IMG/VR virus record: IMGVR_UViG_3300021093_002354
Location: 1 to 29,757 of that record
Strand: one strand, 5' to 3'
Length of the DNA: 29,757 nucleotides
Source: a virus
Shown: piece after piece, positions 20,412-29,033 of the stretch
How the letters are laid out: every line of letters starts with the position of its first letter
Position numbering within the stretch: the stretch's first letter is position 1
Notes under the pieces: generated by a model
What the model was told of the DNA's origin: nothing
The model's input: only the letters and a program-made list of their open reading frames with translations
Database searches by the model: none
Position numbers and translations under genes: made by a program

Positions 20412-20429
20412 GACGTGGAAGGTCACGTC
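20412..20429. repeat. Hairpin at the end of a small gene
   Basis: GACGTG-GAAGGT-CACGTC, a 6-bp perfect stem with a 6-base loop, overlapping the stop codon of 20428-20619. A weaker relative (CGTG-GAAGGG-CACG) lies at 20638-20651 on the other side of that gene. No T-run is present on the minus strand. Confidence 0.35.
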
Positions 20430-20619
20430 AGACCATCTCTTCAACGATGCCAAGAAATTCAGCTACGATCAAGAGTATGCCGGCCCACGTGATGGAACCG
20501 ACCAAAAGGGAAGCTCCGGCAGCAATGCGAATGGCACTCTTACCGAAGCTGATTAGTTTATGTTTGACAGGGTCTGGCTGGTTAGGATCAATACCAGTGA
20601 AAAGAATTTTAGATAACAA
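20428..20619 (-). CDS. Small membrane protein with TTG start
   Basis: Sixty-three residues: a polar N-terminus (KILFTGIDPNQPDPVKHKLI) and a single hydrophobic region (about 30-58, RIAAGASLLVGSITWAGILL). The frame opens with TTG at 20619, placed 6 bases after AGGAGAACATAA begins to read as a ribosome site (AGGAGA, spacing about 6). No in-frame ATG lies nearby. It stands apart from queE by 40 bases and is flanked by two related short hairpins. Function unknown. Confidence 0.6.
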   Translation of the reverse strand: MLSKILFTGIDPNQPDPVKHKLISFGKSAIRIAAGASLLVGSITWAGILLIVAEFLGIVEEMV

Positions 20620-20657
20620 TTATGTTCTCCTAGTTTACGTGGAAGGGCACGGAGCAT

Positions 20658-20939
20658 TTATACCTCTCCTGGATCAAATTCCGTAGGAGGTGTGTAAGAG
20701 GGATCCTCTGTTCTAGTATATATCTTTGAACCTAATGAGTCAACTACTCTATAAAAATCTCCGCATCTTTTACATTGTACTATATCTGAAGAAATAACTC
20801 CAGCAAAAGTTTTAGTTTGGATTGTATCTTGAACTGTGGGCATATTCACAGCAGAAGAAAAGGAATTAGTGTTACCGGTCACAGTAAACGGTTGACACTC
20901 TTCTCCTGGGTTAGGACAAGAAGGTATTTTGAGGCCCAT
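20658..20939 (-). CDS. Hypothetical protein with CxxC motif
   Basis: Ninety-three residues with four cysteines: CPNPGEEC near the N-terminus and CKRC (56-59) in VQCKRCGDFYRVVDSL. The latter resembles a zinc-ribbon knuckle or a structural motif of phage virion proteins. The rest is low in charge and rich in Ser, Thr and Pro, with a Pro-rich tail (PSYTPPTEFDPGEV). ATG at 20939 lies inside the 3' end of the deformylase gene (29-base overlap). No family recognised; a minor structural or zinc-binding role is possible. Confidence 0.6.
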   Translation of the reverse strand: MGLKIPSCPNPGEECQPFTVTGNTNSFSSAVNMPTVQDTIQTKTFAGVISSDIVQCKRCGDFYRVVDSLGSKIYTRTEDPSYTPPTEFDPGEV

Positions 20940-21459
20940 CTTTGTGCTCCTTAATAACTATTTTCTTTAAACCCTTATCTATCTTCTTTTTAAGATTGCG
21001 TGCTTGGTTTAGATGAAAAGGGTTTGCGCGTCTTGTATATACAATACCATCCATATGATCTAGCTCGTGTAAGAAACATCTAGCTGACATACCAATCAAT
21101 TGCTGAGTATGAGTCTCACCAAATGCGTCTTGATAGCGAACTTTAATCATCTTTGGTCTTTTAATCTTGACCCATAGATTAGGAAATGAGAGACACCCCT
21201 CGTCAAGTAAGATTTGTTCTGAGGCGACGTCAACTACGCGTGGATTAAAACATACAAAAGGTTGTTCAGAGAACATTACAAAAACCCTATATGGTAGTCC
21301 GCATTGATTGGCTGATAGACCAATACCTTTATTAGCTACCATAGTTTCAATCAAGTTGTTACCTAACTCAACTGGATCGATAGGGGGATCTTTGAAATTA
21401 AACAACTCTAATCTTTGAGTGAGTATAGAGTGGTTAGATTCAACTAGTTTATAAATCAT
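20911..21459 (-). CDS. def: Peptide deformylase
   Basis: Removes the N-formyl group from nascent proteins. All three motifs are present in 182 residues: GIGLSANQ (45-52), EGCLSFP (87-93) and HELDHMDG (131-138), giving metal ligands Cys89, His131 and His135 and catalytic Glu132. The C-terminus (RNLKKKIDKGLKKIVIKEHK) is basic and longer than in many phage deformylases. Phage Def genes are common in marine myoviruses, where they may speed processing of photosystem or structural proteins. It starts with ATG after GGAGATATT, downstream of gp46. Confidence 0.95.
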   Translation of the reverse strand: MIYKLVESNHSILTQRLELFNFKDPPIDPVELGNNLIETMVANKGIGLSANQCGLPYRVFVMFSEQPFVCFNPRVVDVASEQILLDEGCLSFPNLWVKIKRPKMIKVRYQDAFGETHTQQLIGMSARCFLHELDHMDGIVYTRRANPFHLNQARNLKKKIDKGLKKIVIKEHKDGPQNTFLS

Positions 21460-21468
21460 AATATCTCC

Positions 21469-23181
21469 TTATGCCATTCTCGAGAAGTTTTTATGCTTCT
21501 CAAACTTAATTACAGAATGGAACTTATCGTACAACTGATCACCTTTATGGCTGATAATGAATATGTTAGTATCGCTAGTTAGTGTGCTAAGAATTTTAAG
21601 AAACTCTTCAGTACCAGAATTGTCGAGCGACGAGTCAAAAATTTCATCCATTATGAGTAGATTGGTTGTTGCGCTATTTCTAAGCTTAGCAATCGCACGC
21701 CAAGTAAATAGCAACGATAAATCAATTCGTAGCTTCTCACCTTCACTAAACGACGCATATGTAAACTCATCTCTAAATCTAGACTTGATCGTTTCCTCAA
21801 ACTGCTCGTTCAATTCAAAATTAACAAAGAAGTCCATCGACGCCAGATACTTATTAATTAGCTTGTTCATGATAGGGACGTACTGCTTAATAATTTTAGT
21901 CTTAATGCCAGTATCTTTTAACAATACATGCGCTACTTCATGCAATGATCTTTCTTGAGTGAGATCTTCTTTCTTTTGCATGAGTAAGACAAGTTCACTC
22001 TTTAAACTATTAATCTCGGTATTATTGTCGCTGATGTTAGTTGCATCGCTCTTTAGTGCATCAATCTCCGTATTGAGAGAGTTAATAAAGCTAGTAAATG
22101 CTATTACCTGGGTGTTTAGTTCGGTAACAGTTGAATTGTATCCAGTGATGGAGTCTTGTATTTCTGATATCTCCTTGATACGCGCTTTAACCTGATCGTA
22201 TTGTTCAGTAAGCTTAGCTCTTCCTGACTCAACTTCAGATATAGATTGCTCGTCTTTAGAAACGATTTGATGTTTGTGTTCATGTTCAATACCTTGCCTA
22301 CAGGTAGGACAGCTGTCATGCTCTTCAAAGAACATAATCTCTTTTTTAAGCTTAGTTATTTTATCATCAAGTTGAATCTCTAACTCGCGAATTTTATCCA
22401 GCTTATTATGTGCCTTATCCTTATCCTCAATAGACTTTTTGGCGGCGTCAATTGCTTGCTTAGTAGATGCAATATCAGTCTGTGCTTTATTAATGTTATT
22501 TTGTAGTTCAGAAATCTTATCTTCTTTTTGTTTAATAAGTTCGTCGTTGTTACGTTTTAGCGATTGAATATGCTTCTTTACTAGTTCAATCTTATCAGCT
22601 GTCGTCTTCATCTGATAAGATGTTTCAGTCAGCAGAGTTTTATTTTGTGTAATGCGTTCCTTAAGAAGAACATTCATCGTAGTAAAGATCTGAATGTCAA
22701 GAAGATCCTCAATAACCTCGCGCCTATTCATTGCTGACAATTGCATGAATGGAGTAAAGGAAGCTGAGCCTAGAATGACAATCTGATTAAAGGATTTCTG
22801 ACTGAGTTTAAGAATATGCTTCTCAAGCATCTCTTGATACTCTCTTGCTTCAGCGTTCTGATTAATCAGTTGACCGTTTTGATAGATTTCAAAAATGGTA
22901 GGCTTAGCACCCCTAATAATCTTATACTCTTTGTTGCCTGCATTGAATTCCAACTCTACAACCATTCCCTTCTGGTTAATAGAGTTAATTAGTTGAGGTT
23001 TAGTAATCGATCTAAACGGCTTAGAGTAAAGCGCATACGACAAAGCGTCAAGTAAGGTAGACTTACCAGCACCGTTCTCACCTACAATAAGAGTTGATTT
23101 TGATTTTAGGAAATCGATTTCAGTAAATACGTTTCCAGTTGAAAGAAAGTTCTTCCAACGAATCTTTTTAAAGAGAATCAT
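21469..23181 (-). CDS. 46: Recombination endonuclease subunit gp46 (Rad50/SbcC-like)
   Basis: ATPase half of the gp46/gp47 complex, which resects DNA ends for recombination-dependent replication and degrades host DNA in T4. The 570 residues (T4: 560) show Walker A GENGAGKS (34-41), a long central coiled coil interrupted by the zinc hook C291-P-T-C294, an ABC-type signature FSEGEKLRIDLSL and Walker B NLLIMDEIFD with a D-loop. An early NFLSTGNVF matches other gp46 proteins. The gene starts with ATG 6 bases after gp47 ends and ends close to def. Confidence 0.96.
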   Translation of the reverse strand: MILFKKIRWKNFLSTGNVFTEIDFLKSKSTLIVGENGAGKSTLLDALSYALYSKPFRSITKPQLINSINQKGMVVELEFNAGNKEYKIIRGAKPTIFEIYQNGQLINQNAEAREYQEMLEKHILKLSQKSFNQIVILGSASFTPFMQLSAMNRREVIEDLLDIQIFTTMNVLLKERITQNKTLLTETSYQMKTTADKIELVKKHIQSLKRNNDELIKQKEDKISELQNNINKAQTDIASTKQAIDAAKKSIEDKDKAHNKLDKIRELEIQLDDKITKLKKEIMFFEEHDSCPTCRQGIEHEHKHQIVSKDEQSISEVESGRAKLTEQYDQVKARIKEISEIQDSITGYNSTVTELNTQVIAFTSFINSLNTEIDALKSDATNISDNNTEINSLKSELVLLMQKKEDLTQERSLHEVAHVLLKDTGIKTKIIKQYVPIMNKLINKYLASMDFFVNFELNEQFEETIKSRFRDEFTYASFSEGEKLRIDLSLLFTWRAIAKLRNSATTNLLIMDEIFDSSLDNSGTEEFLKILSTLTSDTNIFIISHKGDQLYDKFHSVIKFEKHKNFSRMA

Positions 23182-23187
23182 TCACAC

Positions 23188-24252
23188 CTACTCAATTGTT
23201 AATGCTTCATTATATAAGCTTTGCATTAATATTTCCAGCTTTTTCTTGTCGACGTTTAGTTCCATTTGGTCAACGAATTTGTTGAGAATAGTAATCGTGT
23301 CTTCAGCTTCATTCACAATATCTTGATCGTCTTCAAGATTAAGATAGAAGTGATCTTCTACTACCTGCATATCAAGTACACCTGCACGTTCAAGTTTCTC
23401 AATTACCATATCAAACCAAAACGGATTTGTCTTGTTACGTACAATTACTTTTACAATTGTATTTTTATATTGAGAGGGGTCGATTGCAACAACCTCGTCC
23501 ATGGACTTGTTGAGATCGTCGTAGTGAATCTTATGGAAGATCTTGAACGGGTTCTCAATGAACTCTATCGTCCTAGTTTCCGTATCAAAGATATGAAAGC
23601 CGCGGGGATCGTTATAATCAGACCAAGTAATTTCGTAAGGAGCTCCAAGATAGTTAATATTATCTCTAGTACTTTTATGATGGAAATGGCCAGTACATAC
23701 CACATCGAACTTACTGAAAATTTTCGCATCAAAGCCATGATCGTTCACACTACCTTTATACATCTCAAAGCCTGCGAGCTCGAGATGTCCAAACAGTACT
23801 TGTGCATTAGTAGTTTTAAGAAACTCCATAGATCGTTCATAATTGTCAGTACAAATCCATGGAAGGAAAGCAATAGGAAGATCGTCAAAATATTCTACGG
23901 TAGGTCCACTATGGAATAAAACATCGCTATATCGATCTGAATATAGCTCTTCCATAGCATTTACCTCATTTGTATTTTTATAGTAGATATCATGGTTACC
24001 GATAATCACATGCAACTTAATTCCATTATTAACGCAAGGGTCAATAAAGTCGCGACGCAATCTGCGCGCAGTTACAAAATTAATATACTTGCGGCGGTCA
24101 ACGATATCGCCAAGATGAATGACAGTACTAATGCCCTGTCGCTCCAAGTAGGGGAAGAAGCAGTCGCGATAAAACATCGCAAAATAGTCTGCAAAGATCG
24201 GGTTGTCATTACGAGCTCCAAAATGTGTATCAGTTATTAGCGCTATCTTCAT
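23188..24252 (-). CDS. 47: Recombination endonuclease subunit gp47 (Mre11/SbcD-like)
   Basis: Nuclease half of the gp46/gp47 complex. Metallophosphoesterase motifs appear in order in 354 residues: DTHFGARND, GDIVDRRKY, GNHDIYY and GHFHHKS. The start is the ATG at 24252 (MKIALITDTH) with AGAGGA upstream; a longer frame starts with TTG and adds six residues not found in the family. Its 5' end overlaps the end of gp55 by 23 bases. The order 55-47-46 with gp46 directly following is shared with other marine T4-like phages. Confidence 0.96.
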   Translation of the reverse strand: MKIALITDTHFGARNDNPIFADYFAMFYRDCFFPYLERQGISTVIHLGDIVDRRKYINFVTARRLRRDFIDPCVNNGIKLHVIIGNHDIYYKNTNEVNAMEELYSDRYSDVLFHSGPTVEYFDDLPIAFLPWICTDNYERSMEFLKTTNAQVLFGHLELAGFEMYKGSVNDHGFDAKIFSKFDVVCTGHFHHKSTRDNINYLGAPYEITWSDYNDPRGFHIFDTETRTIEFIENPFKIFHKIHYDDLNKSMDEVVAIDPSQYKNTIVKVIVRNKTNPFWFDMVIEKLERAGVLDMQVVEDHFYLNLEDDQDIVNEAEDTITILNKFVDQMELNVDKKKLEILMQSLYNEALTIE

Positions 24253-24817
24253 TAAGATCCTCTTTTTCAACTACACCTAGCTCTTCTTCAATAAAAGCTT
24301 CTACACCAGTCTTGCCTTTTTCTTTTTTCTTAGCGGCATTAGCTTCAAAGGTTTTAATGAACTCAGAGATATTATCATTATCAAAGTCATTGTGTGGATG
24401 ATAGGTTACATCATCCCATTCACTTTGCTCTACTAACTGATCAAATAACATCGAGTTTTCAAACGTCTTATGTTTAATATACATTTGCTTCTTCTCTTTA
24501 GCAATTCGTCTGAGGAAAGCAAAGTAAATAATTTGAGTAAAATAAGCAAATGGGTTATCAGACTTGGCAGGATCAAAATTATCAATATAGCAAATACAGT
24601 TTTCAATACCGTCAGATATCATTTCTTCTTTATATGAATAGTTAGCAAAATTGGGCTTCATTGCCAATCGCTTACCAATCAGAAGAATACACTCCCCGAC
24701 ATACCTCGGTATCTCCGGCCTCTTTGTATTGTTAGCTTTAGAACTCTGAACTGCTTCTCTATACTCTTTCATAGCCTGAAAGAGTTTTTTATTATCTACG
24801 TAATGATTATCCGCCAT
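24230..24817 (-). CDS. 55: Late-transcription sigma factor gp55
   Basis: Sigma-like subunit that directs host RNA polymerase to T4 late promoters, with gp45 as activator. The 195 residues (T4: 185) have the conserved SDGIENCICYIDNFDPAKSD stretch followed by NPFAYFTQIIYFAFLRRI, corresponding to sigma region 2. The C-terminus is charged and low in complexity, and ends with an acidic tail where T4 gp55 carries its clamp-binding motif; I see no clear hydrophobic motif there. The presence of a late-type promoter at 29025 fits. Confidence 0.93.
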   Translation of the reverse strand: MADNHYVDNKKLFQAMKEYREAVQSSKANNTKRPEIPRYVGECILLIGKRLAMKPNFANYSYKEEMISDGIENCICYIDNFDPAKSDNPFAYFTQIIYFAFLRRIAKEKKQMYIKHKTFENSMLFDQLVEQSEWDDVTYHPHNDFDNDNISEFIKTFEANAAKKKEKGKTGVEAFIEEELGVVEKEDLNEDSANN

Positions 24818-24834
24818 AATGCATCATTTAACCT

Positions 24835-25257
24835 CTAGTGTAAAGTATTATTAGCTCCTGGATCCATCATACGCTTTAGAAGATCTTTTGCTTGCTCTTC
24901 AGCGTTCTTCGTAGCGTGTTGATCGTCGGCTTCTTGTTTGTTAAGAAGAGCAAAATCATTAGCAATATTTTTGTCAAACGTTTGCTCTATTTGTGATAGA
25001 CAATATGTGTAGTAGTTATTCATACCGTCACTTGGTTCCATCCAGTTCATTATATCATCTTTCTGAAATACAATCAACGGCTCTTTTCCAAACGCCATAT
25101 ATCGTTGCATGGCGATGGTAGGCATGCCTGCGATAGGGTTCCATCTATATAATACTGTGAGTGGATTTTCTACTAGAATTGTACCCTCTTCTTCACCCAG
25201 GACTTTTCCTACTACCTCTAGTCCATTAACCAATTTAAAATAGATTAGATCTTCCAT
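24835..25257 (-). CDS. LSm-like conserved phage protein
   Basis: A 140-residue protein found between uvsW and gp55. The first 70 residues have the strand pattern of an Sm/LSm fold: YFKLVNGLEVVGKVLGEEEG, then TILVENPLTVLYRW, then MQRYMAFGKEPLIVFQKDD. The helical remainder includes MNNYYTYCLSQIEQTF and a Lys/Ala-rich C-terminus. Proteins of this type at this locus are usual in cyanophages and pelagiphages. A role in RNA or DNA binding is only suggested by the fold. It starts with ATG immediately after the uvsW stop. Confidence 0.7.
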   Translation of the reverse strand: MEDLIYFKLVNGLEVVGKVLGEEEGTILVENPLTVLYRWNPIAGMPTIAMQRYMAFGKEPLIVFQKDDIMNWMEPSDGMNNYYTYCLSQIEQTFDKNIANDFALLNKQEADDQHATKNAEEQAKDLLKRMMDPGANNTLH

Positions 25258-25259
25258 TG

Positions 25260-26711
25260 CTACACCTTTAGCTTTACCGTATAAATTTTGTAGTCAAATT
25301 TTTCTTCATTGTATATCTTGATGCGTTCTGCAAAGTGCAAAATTGTATGGTTCTTTTTCGACTTCCATGTAAGATCATCAGCAATATCATAAAGAATGCA
25401 TCGCTCTTTATTATCGTTTAGACGAAGCCCTCTACCTATAGATTGCAAGTTTCGAACTCTTGACTTTGATGGGCTTGCAAAAATAATATTATGAATATTC
25501 TTAACATTGACACCGGTAGAGAATGTTCCGTAGGATGCTAATATAATCATGTCATCATGTTGTTCTGCAAGCTTGCGAATTTCTTCTCTTGCTAAACCAT
25601 CCACTTCACCCGTTACATAGGCGACTTGTTTGTTCGAGTCTTCTATTATCTTTAACAACTCTTTGCCGTGTTTTTCCACAAACTGAAATAGTACGAGGGT
25701 GTTTCCTTTCGTGGATAAGGCAAGGTTCTTAATGAAGTTGTTACGAGCATTATTGCGTACAATATAATCGACTTCGTCATGATAGTCTTGTCCTTTTATC
25801 ATTTGCCTGACTTCATCAGGATAGCTAAGCACAATAGCTTTGATATAGAAATCCGACAACTGCTTCTTTTCGATTAGCTCAGCTGTTGTAGTCACTTGAC
25901 GTACAGCACCAAATAGACCCTCAAGTACTAGTTTATGGGTTTGAGTTCCATCAAGTGTACCAGTAAACCCGTATCTATATTTACAGTTAATAAGCTTAGT
26001 CATAATGGATGTAAGTGACTTAGCTTTGAATAGATGGGCTTCGTCTCCAATACAAACCTCAAACTGCTCAAACCACTTCTTTGGCATCTTATAGATTGAT
26101 TGCCAAGTAGTGATAGTAACTGGCTTTTGAATATCCATCTTCTCCTGACCTGAGTATATCTTATGACAAAACTTTTCAGAGTTAAAGCCATAGTCCTCAA
26201 AATCAGAATACATCTGATGTACCAAGGAAGTAGTCGGTACGATAATGAGAGTCTTTTTACTAAACCATCTAGTAAGAAGGTAGATGATAAAAGATTTACC
26301 AGAAGCTGTTGGTGATACTAATACACCTCTTCTATAACGTACACCGTAAATGAAGGCTTCTAGTTGATAATCCCTCGGAAGAAATTTTGGTTTAAGATCC
26401 TCTACGAACTGTTTAGCTTCTTCTTCAGAAAATTCTTCAGCAGAGAAATCAGTAATATACTCAACATCGTATTCTCTCTCCTTGCAAAACTTTCGCACAT
26501 AGGTAAACAGACCACCGTATAGCAGTCTTGTCGCAGGATTAAAGAGACGAATCTTACCGTCCCAGACCTTCATTTTATACTGGGGTGTAAATTGAGCTCC
26601 GGGTACAGAGAAGGTAAAGTATTCTGCTAGCTCGTATGCGATAGAAGAGTCGCAATGTATACGGTTGTATACCTCATCATACTTTTCTATGCCAACCTTT
26701 TCACGTGTCAA
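25260..26711 (-). CDS. uvsW: UvsW RNA-DNA/DNA helicase
   Basis: SF2 helicase that in T4 unwinds R-loops and branched DNA and switches replication from origin- to recombination-dependent mode. The 483 residues (T4: 503) have motif I SPTASGKSFI, motif Ia PTTSLVHQMY, motif II GDEAHLF (DEAH), motif III GFTGTLDG, motif V ASYGTFSTGVNVKN and motif VI SIGRGLR. The N-terminal substrate domain includes KMKVWDGKIRLF, as in T4 UvsW. The start is TTG at 26711, placed 5 bases after GGAG inside the uvsY end; no ATG is available before the conserved N-terminal domain. Confidence 0.95.
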   Translation of the reverse strand: MTREKVGIEKYDEVYNRIHCDSSIAYELAEYFTFSVPGAQFTPQYKMKVWDGKIRLFNPATRLLYGGLFTYVRKFCKEREYDVEYITDFSAEEFSEEEAKQFVEDLKPKFLPRDYQLEAFIYGVRYRRGVLVSPTASGKSFIIYLLTRWFSKKTLIIVPTTSLVHQMYSDFEDYGFNSEKFCHKIYSGQEKMDIQKPVTITTWQSIYKMPKKWFEQFEVCIGDEAHLFKAKSLTSIMTKLINCKYRYGFTGTLDGTQTHKLVLEGLFGAVRQVTTTAELIEKKQLSDFYIKAIVLSYPDEVRQMIKGQDYHDEVDYIVRNNARNNFIKNLALSTKGNTLVLFQFVEKHGKELLKIIEDSNKQVAYVTGEVDGLAREEIRKLAEQHDDMIILASYGTFSTGVNVKNIHNIIFASPSKSRVRNLQSIGRGLRLNDNKERCILYDIADDLTWKSKKNHTILHFAERIKIYNEEKFDYKIYTVKLKV

Positions 26712-27146
26712 TTATGCTCCAACCTTAAACTTTTCCCAGGTGATTGCTGCGTTAATATTATATCCACGCTGGGTGAGAGATTTAATGATAGACTCAAGCA
26801 GTTCGATCTTTTCGTTCTGCATGGATATCTTCATGCTTACTGTACTAAGAAGAGGATCAGACTCCAAGTGCATAGGAATATCAGCACGCAGGATCTTAAG
26901 TGGATTAGGTTCCCAATCATGCTCTCTTAGAGTGTCTTCATCAATTGTGCCGGAATAGAAAGAGTGTCGTAGCTTATACATCTCCTTGTATTCTGTCTCT
27001 AGCTTGCGCATCAATAGACGCTCGTTGCTAAAGATCTTAAAGTATTTATGATGGAGCTTAGGTATACGGATTGCCTCGTCTCCTAACTCCATCTTATTGA
27101 TCTGTGAGTCTTCTTCCCACAGCTGATAGATTTCTTCTAGCTTCAT
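26712..27146 (-). CDS. uvsY: UvsY recombination mediator
   Basis: Loads the UvsX recombinase on gp32-coated single strands. The 144 residues (T4: 137) start KLEEIYQLWEEDSQINKMEL, followed by IRIPKLHHKYFKIFSNERL, and contain HDWEPNPLKILRADIPMHLE, all typical of UvsY. UvsX and gp32 are outside this window. The gene is first after promoter P3 and is directly coupled to uvsW (TAATTG). A GGAG site precedes the ATG. Confidence 0.94.
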   Translation of the reverse strand: MKLEEIYQLWEEDSQINKMELGDEAIRIPKLHHKYFKIFSNERLLMRKLETEYKEMYKLRHSFYSGTIDEDTLREHDWEPNPLKILRADIPMHLESDPLLSTVSMKISMQNEKIELLESIIKSLTQRGYNINAAITWEKFKVGA

Positions 27147-27199
27147 TCAGTTTACTCCATTATAAACGCATTATATACTCTTCATGGATACACATAGTG

Positions 27200-27228
27200 A
27201 TTATATACCCATTGCAGAATGAAATCAA
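27200..27228 (-). promoter_or_regulatory. Promoter P3, sigma70-type
   Basis: On the minus strand TTGATT (27228-27223), a 17-base spacer and TATAAT (27205-27200), preceded by AACAG as at P1. It lies just beyond the stop of the gp19-like gene and faces uvsY with a leader of about 45 bases. The 45-base upstream element of P1 and P2 is absent here. Confidence 0.72.
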
Positions 27229-27233
27229 CTGTT

Positions 27234-27737
27234 TTATGTAGTTTTGTTTATTGTGTATGATTTAAAAGCAAATGTGGCCGTTGCTTCAAGATACTCAACG
27301 TCTATAGCTCTTGTGTCAAATGTTAGCTCTGTTAGTGAAATAGGATATAGATCTGTGAATAGAATACTGTAGTTGGGATTCTTTGCTGAGTTCAGGATGA
27401 TGAGTGTAGCATCTGAGTATACCCCTAAACCTGAAGCTTGATTAGCAATAGTCTTATATTGATCAAATGAGTCAGGGAAGCCTACAGCAATGAGCCAATC
27501 ATACATCTCTTTATAGTTCTTAAGATCCTCATCTACTTTGAATGTGACGTTAAGGTCACCGAAGACTAAGTGATCACCTGGAATAGGCAATTTGATGAAG
27601 GGTGTCAGAATATTAGATGCACCGAGTGTCAGACTAGGTAAGGTAACTTGCTGCACGTATAAGTTTACTGTAGGTAGCTTCTTAATAGTAAACTGAAAAT
27701 TAATCGGTGATAATGCGTTTTTGATTGTAGCTGCCAT
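27234..27737 (-). CDS. gp19-like tail tube-fold protein
   Basis: A 167-residue, beta-rich structural protein. Its layout (NFQFTIKKLPTVNLYVQQVT at the start, LPIPGDHLVFGDLNVTFKVD, then DLKNYKEMYDWLIAVGFPD, and a final ATATFAFKSYTINKT) matches phage tail-tube (T4 gp19-type) proteins. In T4-like genomes several proteins share this fold, including the baseplate tail-tube initiators. The order here, next to PAAR and away from a sheath gene, suggests a baseplate- or tube-associated paralogue rather than the main tube subunit. Start ATG is 10 bases after the PAAR stop. Confidence 0.65.
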   Translation of the reverse strand: MAATIKNALSPINFQFTIKKLPTVNLYVQQVTLPSLTLGASNILTPFIKLPIPGDHLVFGDLNVTFKVDEDLKNYKEMYDWLIAVGFPDSFDQYKTIANQASGLGVYSDATLIILNSAKNPNYSILFTDLYPISLTELTFDTRAIDVEYLEATATFAFKSYTINKTT

Positions 27738-27747
27738 TTATTATTCC

Positions 27748-28209
27748 TTAAGCCGTTTTAAGAGGAGAGAATCCACTAATAGCCTGACTAATGCCTGTGC
27801 TATTGAATAGCCCTCCTGAAAACATCTGACCTGTTGATACATTGTTAAATACTGGAAGTTGTACTCCAGCAGCGCTTAAAAAGTCACCAGCAAAGGGCAT
27901 CAAGTTACCCAATATACCACCACCCCCAGAAGATACGTTATATGATCCAATAATCAAGCGACCACCTGGTGAGCATTTTGATCCAATAGTAGCTACCGGT
28001 CTCATATTAACAAGTACTGACCATTGACCGGATGCAACAGCATCTGGATGACAACCTTTTTTAGGACAGCAATGAACTGATAGCGCATCCCCAATCCGCG
28101 CTACTGGTATTTTATTAACGAAGACGTTAGAAGACCCACTTACAACAAAATTTGGCCACCAGCATCCGTGTCCTGACGACATTGCTCCTTTGAATGACCA
28201 ACCTGGCAT
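27748..28209 (-). CDS. PAAR-domain spike-tip protein
   Basis: Forms the sharp tip of the central tail spike (T4 gp5.4 equivalent). The 153 residues contain the PAAR repeat pattern: VFVNKIPVARIGD, HPDAVASGQWSVLVNMRPVA and GSKCSPGGRLIIGS, with candidate zinc ligands among H14, H47, C48, C49, C53 and H54 and a later Cys. A hydrophobic Gly-rich extension of about 50 residues (GGGGILGNLMPFAGDF onward) follows, which is more than the minimal domain and may bind the spike or an effector. It lies between an unassigned structural-type gene and the gp19-like gene. Confidence 0.88.
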   Translation of the reverse strand: MPGWSFKGAMSSGHGCWWPNFVVSGSSNVFVNKIPVARIGDALSVHCCPKKGCHPDAVASGQWSVLVNMRPVATIGSKCSPGGRLIIGSYNVSSGGGGILGNLMPFAGDFLSAAGVQLPVFNNVSTGQMFSGGLFNSTGISQAISGFSPLKTA

Positions 28210-28221
28210 ATCTATACTTCC

Positions 28222-28998
28222 TTATGCAGTAATTTTTAAATGTCTGTTTTCACGGTTTTGTATAATTCGTGAAAGGACTTTCTTCATTTCTTCATCAAGA
28301 GAAGAGTATTCATGTTCTCTAGTAATATATAGGAACCCTGTATTAGCTGGAGGATCTCCTCTATCATATTCTGCCCACGTCTTCCACGCCTTACATTCAA
28401 ATTGATAGCTGATTAATCTGGCTGTATTAGCTTCATACTTATAAACATCTTCTACCGTTTGATTATTCAATACACCAACATATATTCGTTCATTACGAAC
28501 GTCGCTTTGTCTATAGTTGTGTACTGGAATACCCGTCCATTGTTTTACTTGAGGTTCGATAGAAGAAGTCCAGTAACTTGCAAGTCCTGGAAATACATCG
28601 TAGAAGGTTCCATATATTAATGCTGATCCGTTTGCATACTCATTAGCTGTATTAGATCTTGCATTAATAATAAAAACGTTAGTAGAAGGAACCTGTTTAG
28701 GGTCTGTCTCTTCCCTTAACCCGCCCCAGACTGTAGCTCCCTGTCCTCCATAACCAACCTTAGCGACTGTTCCTTTAGTTATAACTACAGGACAATAACT
28801 TCCATATACATATGTTACTTGATTATTAACATAGGTTTCGCCGGTTACTACACGCGCCGATTGCTCGTAGTTCGTTACTGAGGTATGCACTGGGTATGTA
28901 AATAAACCATCTCCATAAGATATAGATGGTGGAGTGTTTCCAGTGTTACTGAATGCATCTGCTAAAAAAGGTAAAAAGTGTACGTCACCAATTGGCAT
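28222..28998 (-). CDS. Putative virion structural protein, unassigned
   Basis: A 258-residue protein rich in Tyr, Thr, Asn and Ser with few charges in its first two thirds, typical of virion beta-structure. Its C-terminal part is charged and helical (EHEYSSLDEEMKKVLSRIIQ). It follows gp23 after a terminator and a late-type promoter and precedes PAAR, so it is a late gene. I compared it from memory with T4 gp14, gp53 and gp54 and found no convincing match. Neck, baseplate or capsid decoration roles are all possible. It starts with ATG, with GAGGATATT upstream. Confidence 0.7.
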   Translation of the reverse strand: MPIGDVHFLPFLADAFSNTGNTPPSISYGDGLFTYPVHTSVTNYEQSARVVTGETYVNNQVTYVYGSYCPVVITKGTVAKVGYGGQGATVWGGLREETDPKQVPSTNVFIINARSNTANEYANGSALIYGTFYDVFPGLASYWTSSIEPQVKQWTGIPVHNYRQSDVRNERIYVGVLNNQTVEDVYKYEANTARLISYQFECKAWKTWAEYDRGDPPANTGFLYITREHEYSSLDEEMKKVLSRIIQNRENRHLKITA

Positions 28999-29024
28999 AT
29001 AATATCCTCATCAACGTTTAATAA

Positions 29025-29031
29025 TATTTAG
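29025..29031 (-). promoter_or_regulatory. T4-type late promoter
   Basis: CTAAATA on the minus strand, close to the T4 late -10 consensus TATAAATA. It sits 27 bases before the start codon of the structural gene at 28998 and directly after the gp23 terminator, the expected place. gp55 and gp45, which recognise such sites, are encoded here. Confidence 0.6.
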
Positions 29032-29033
29032 GC

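Noticed and set aside
23266-23919. 217-codon plus-strand open frame
   Set aside because: It is fully antisense to gp47, whose metallophosphoesterase motifs are clear. Its translation has no domain and no ribosome site; a shadow frame.
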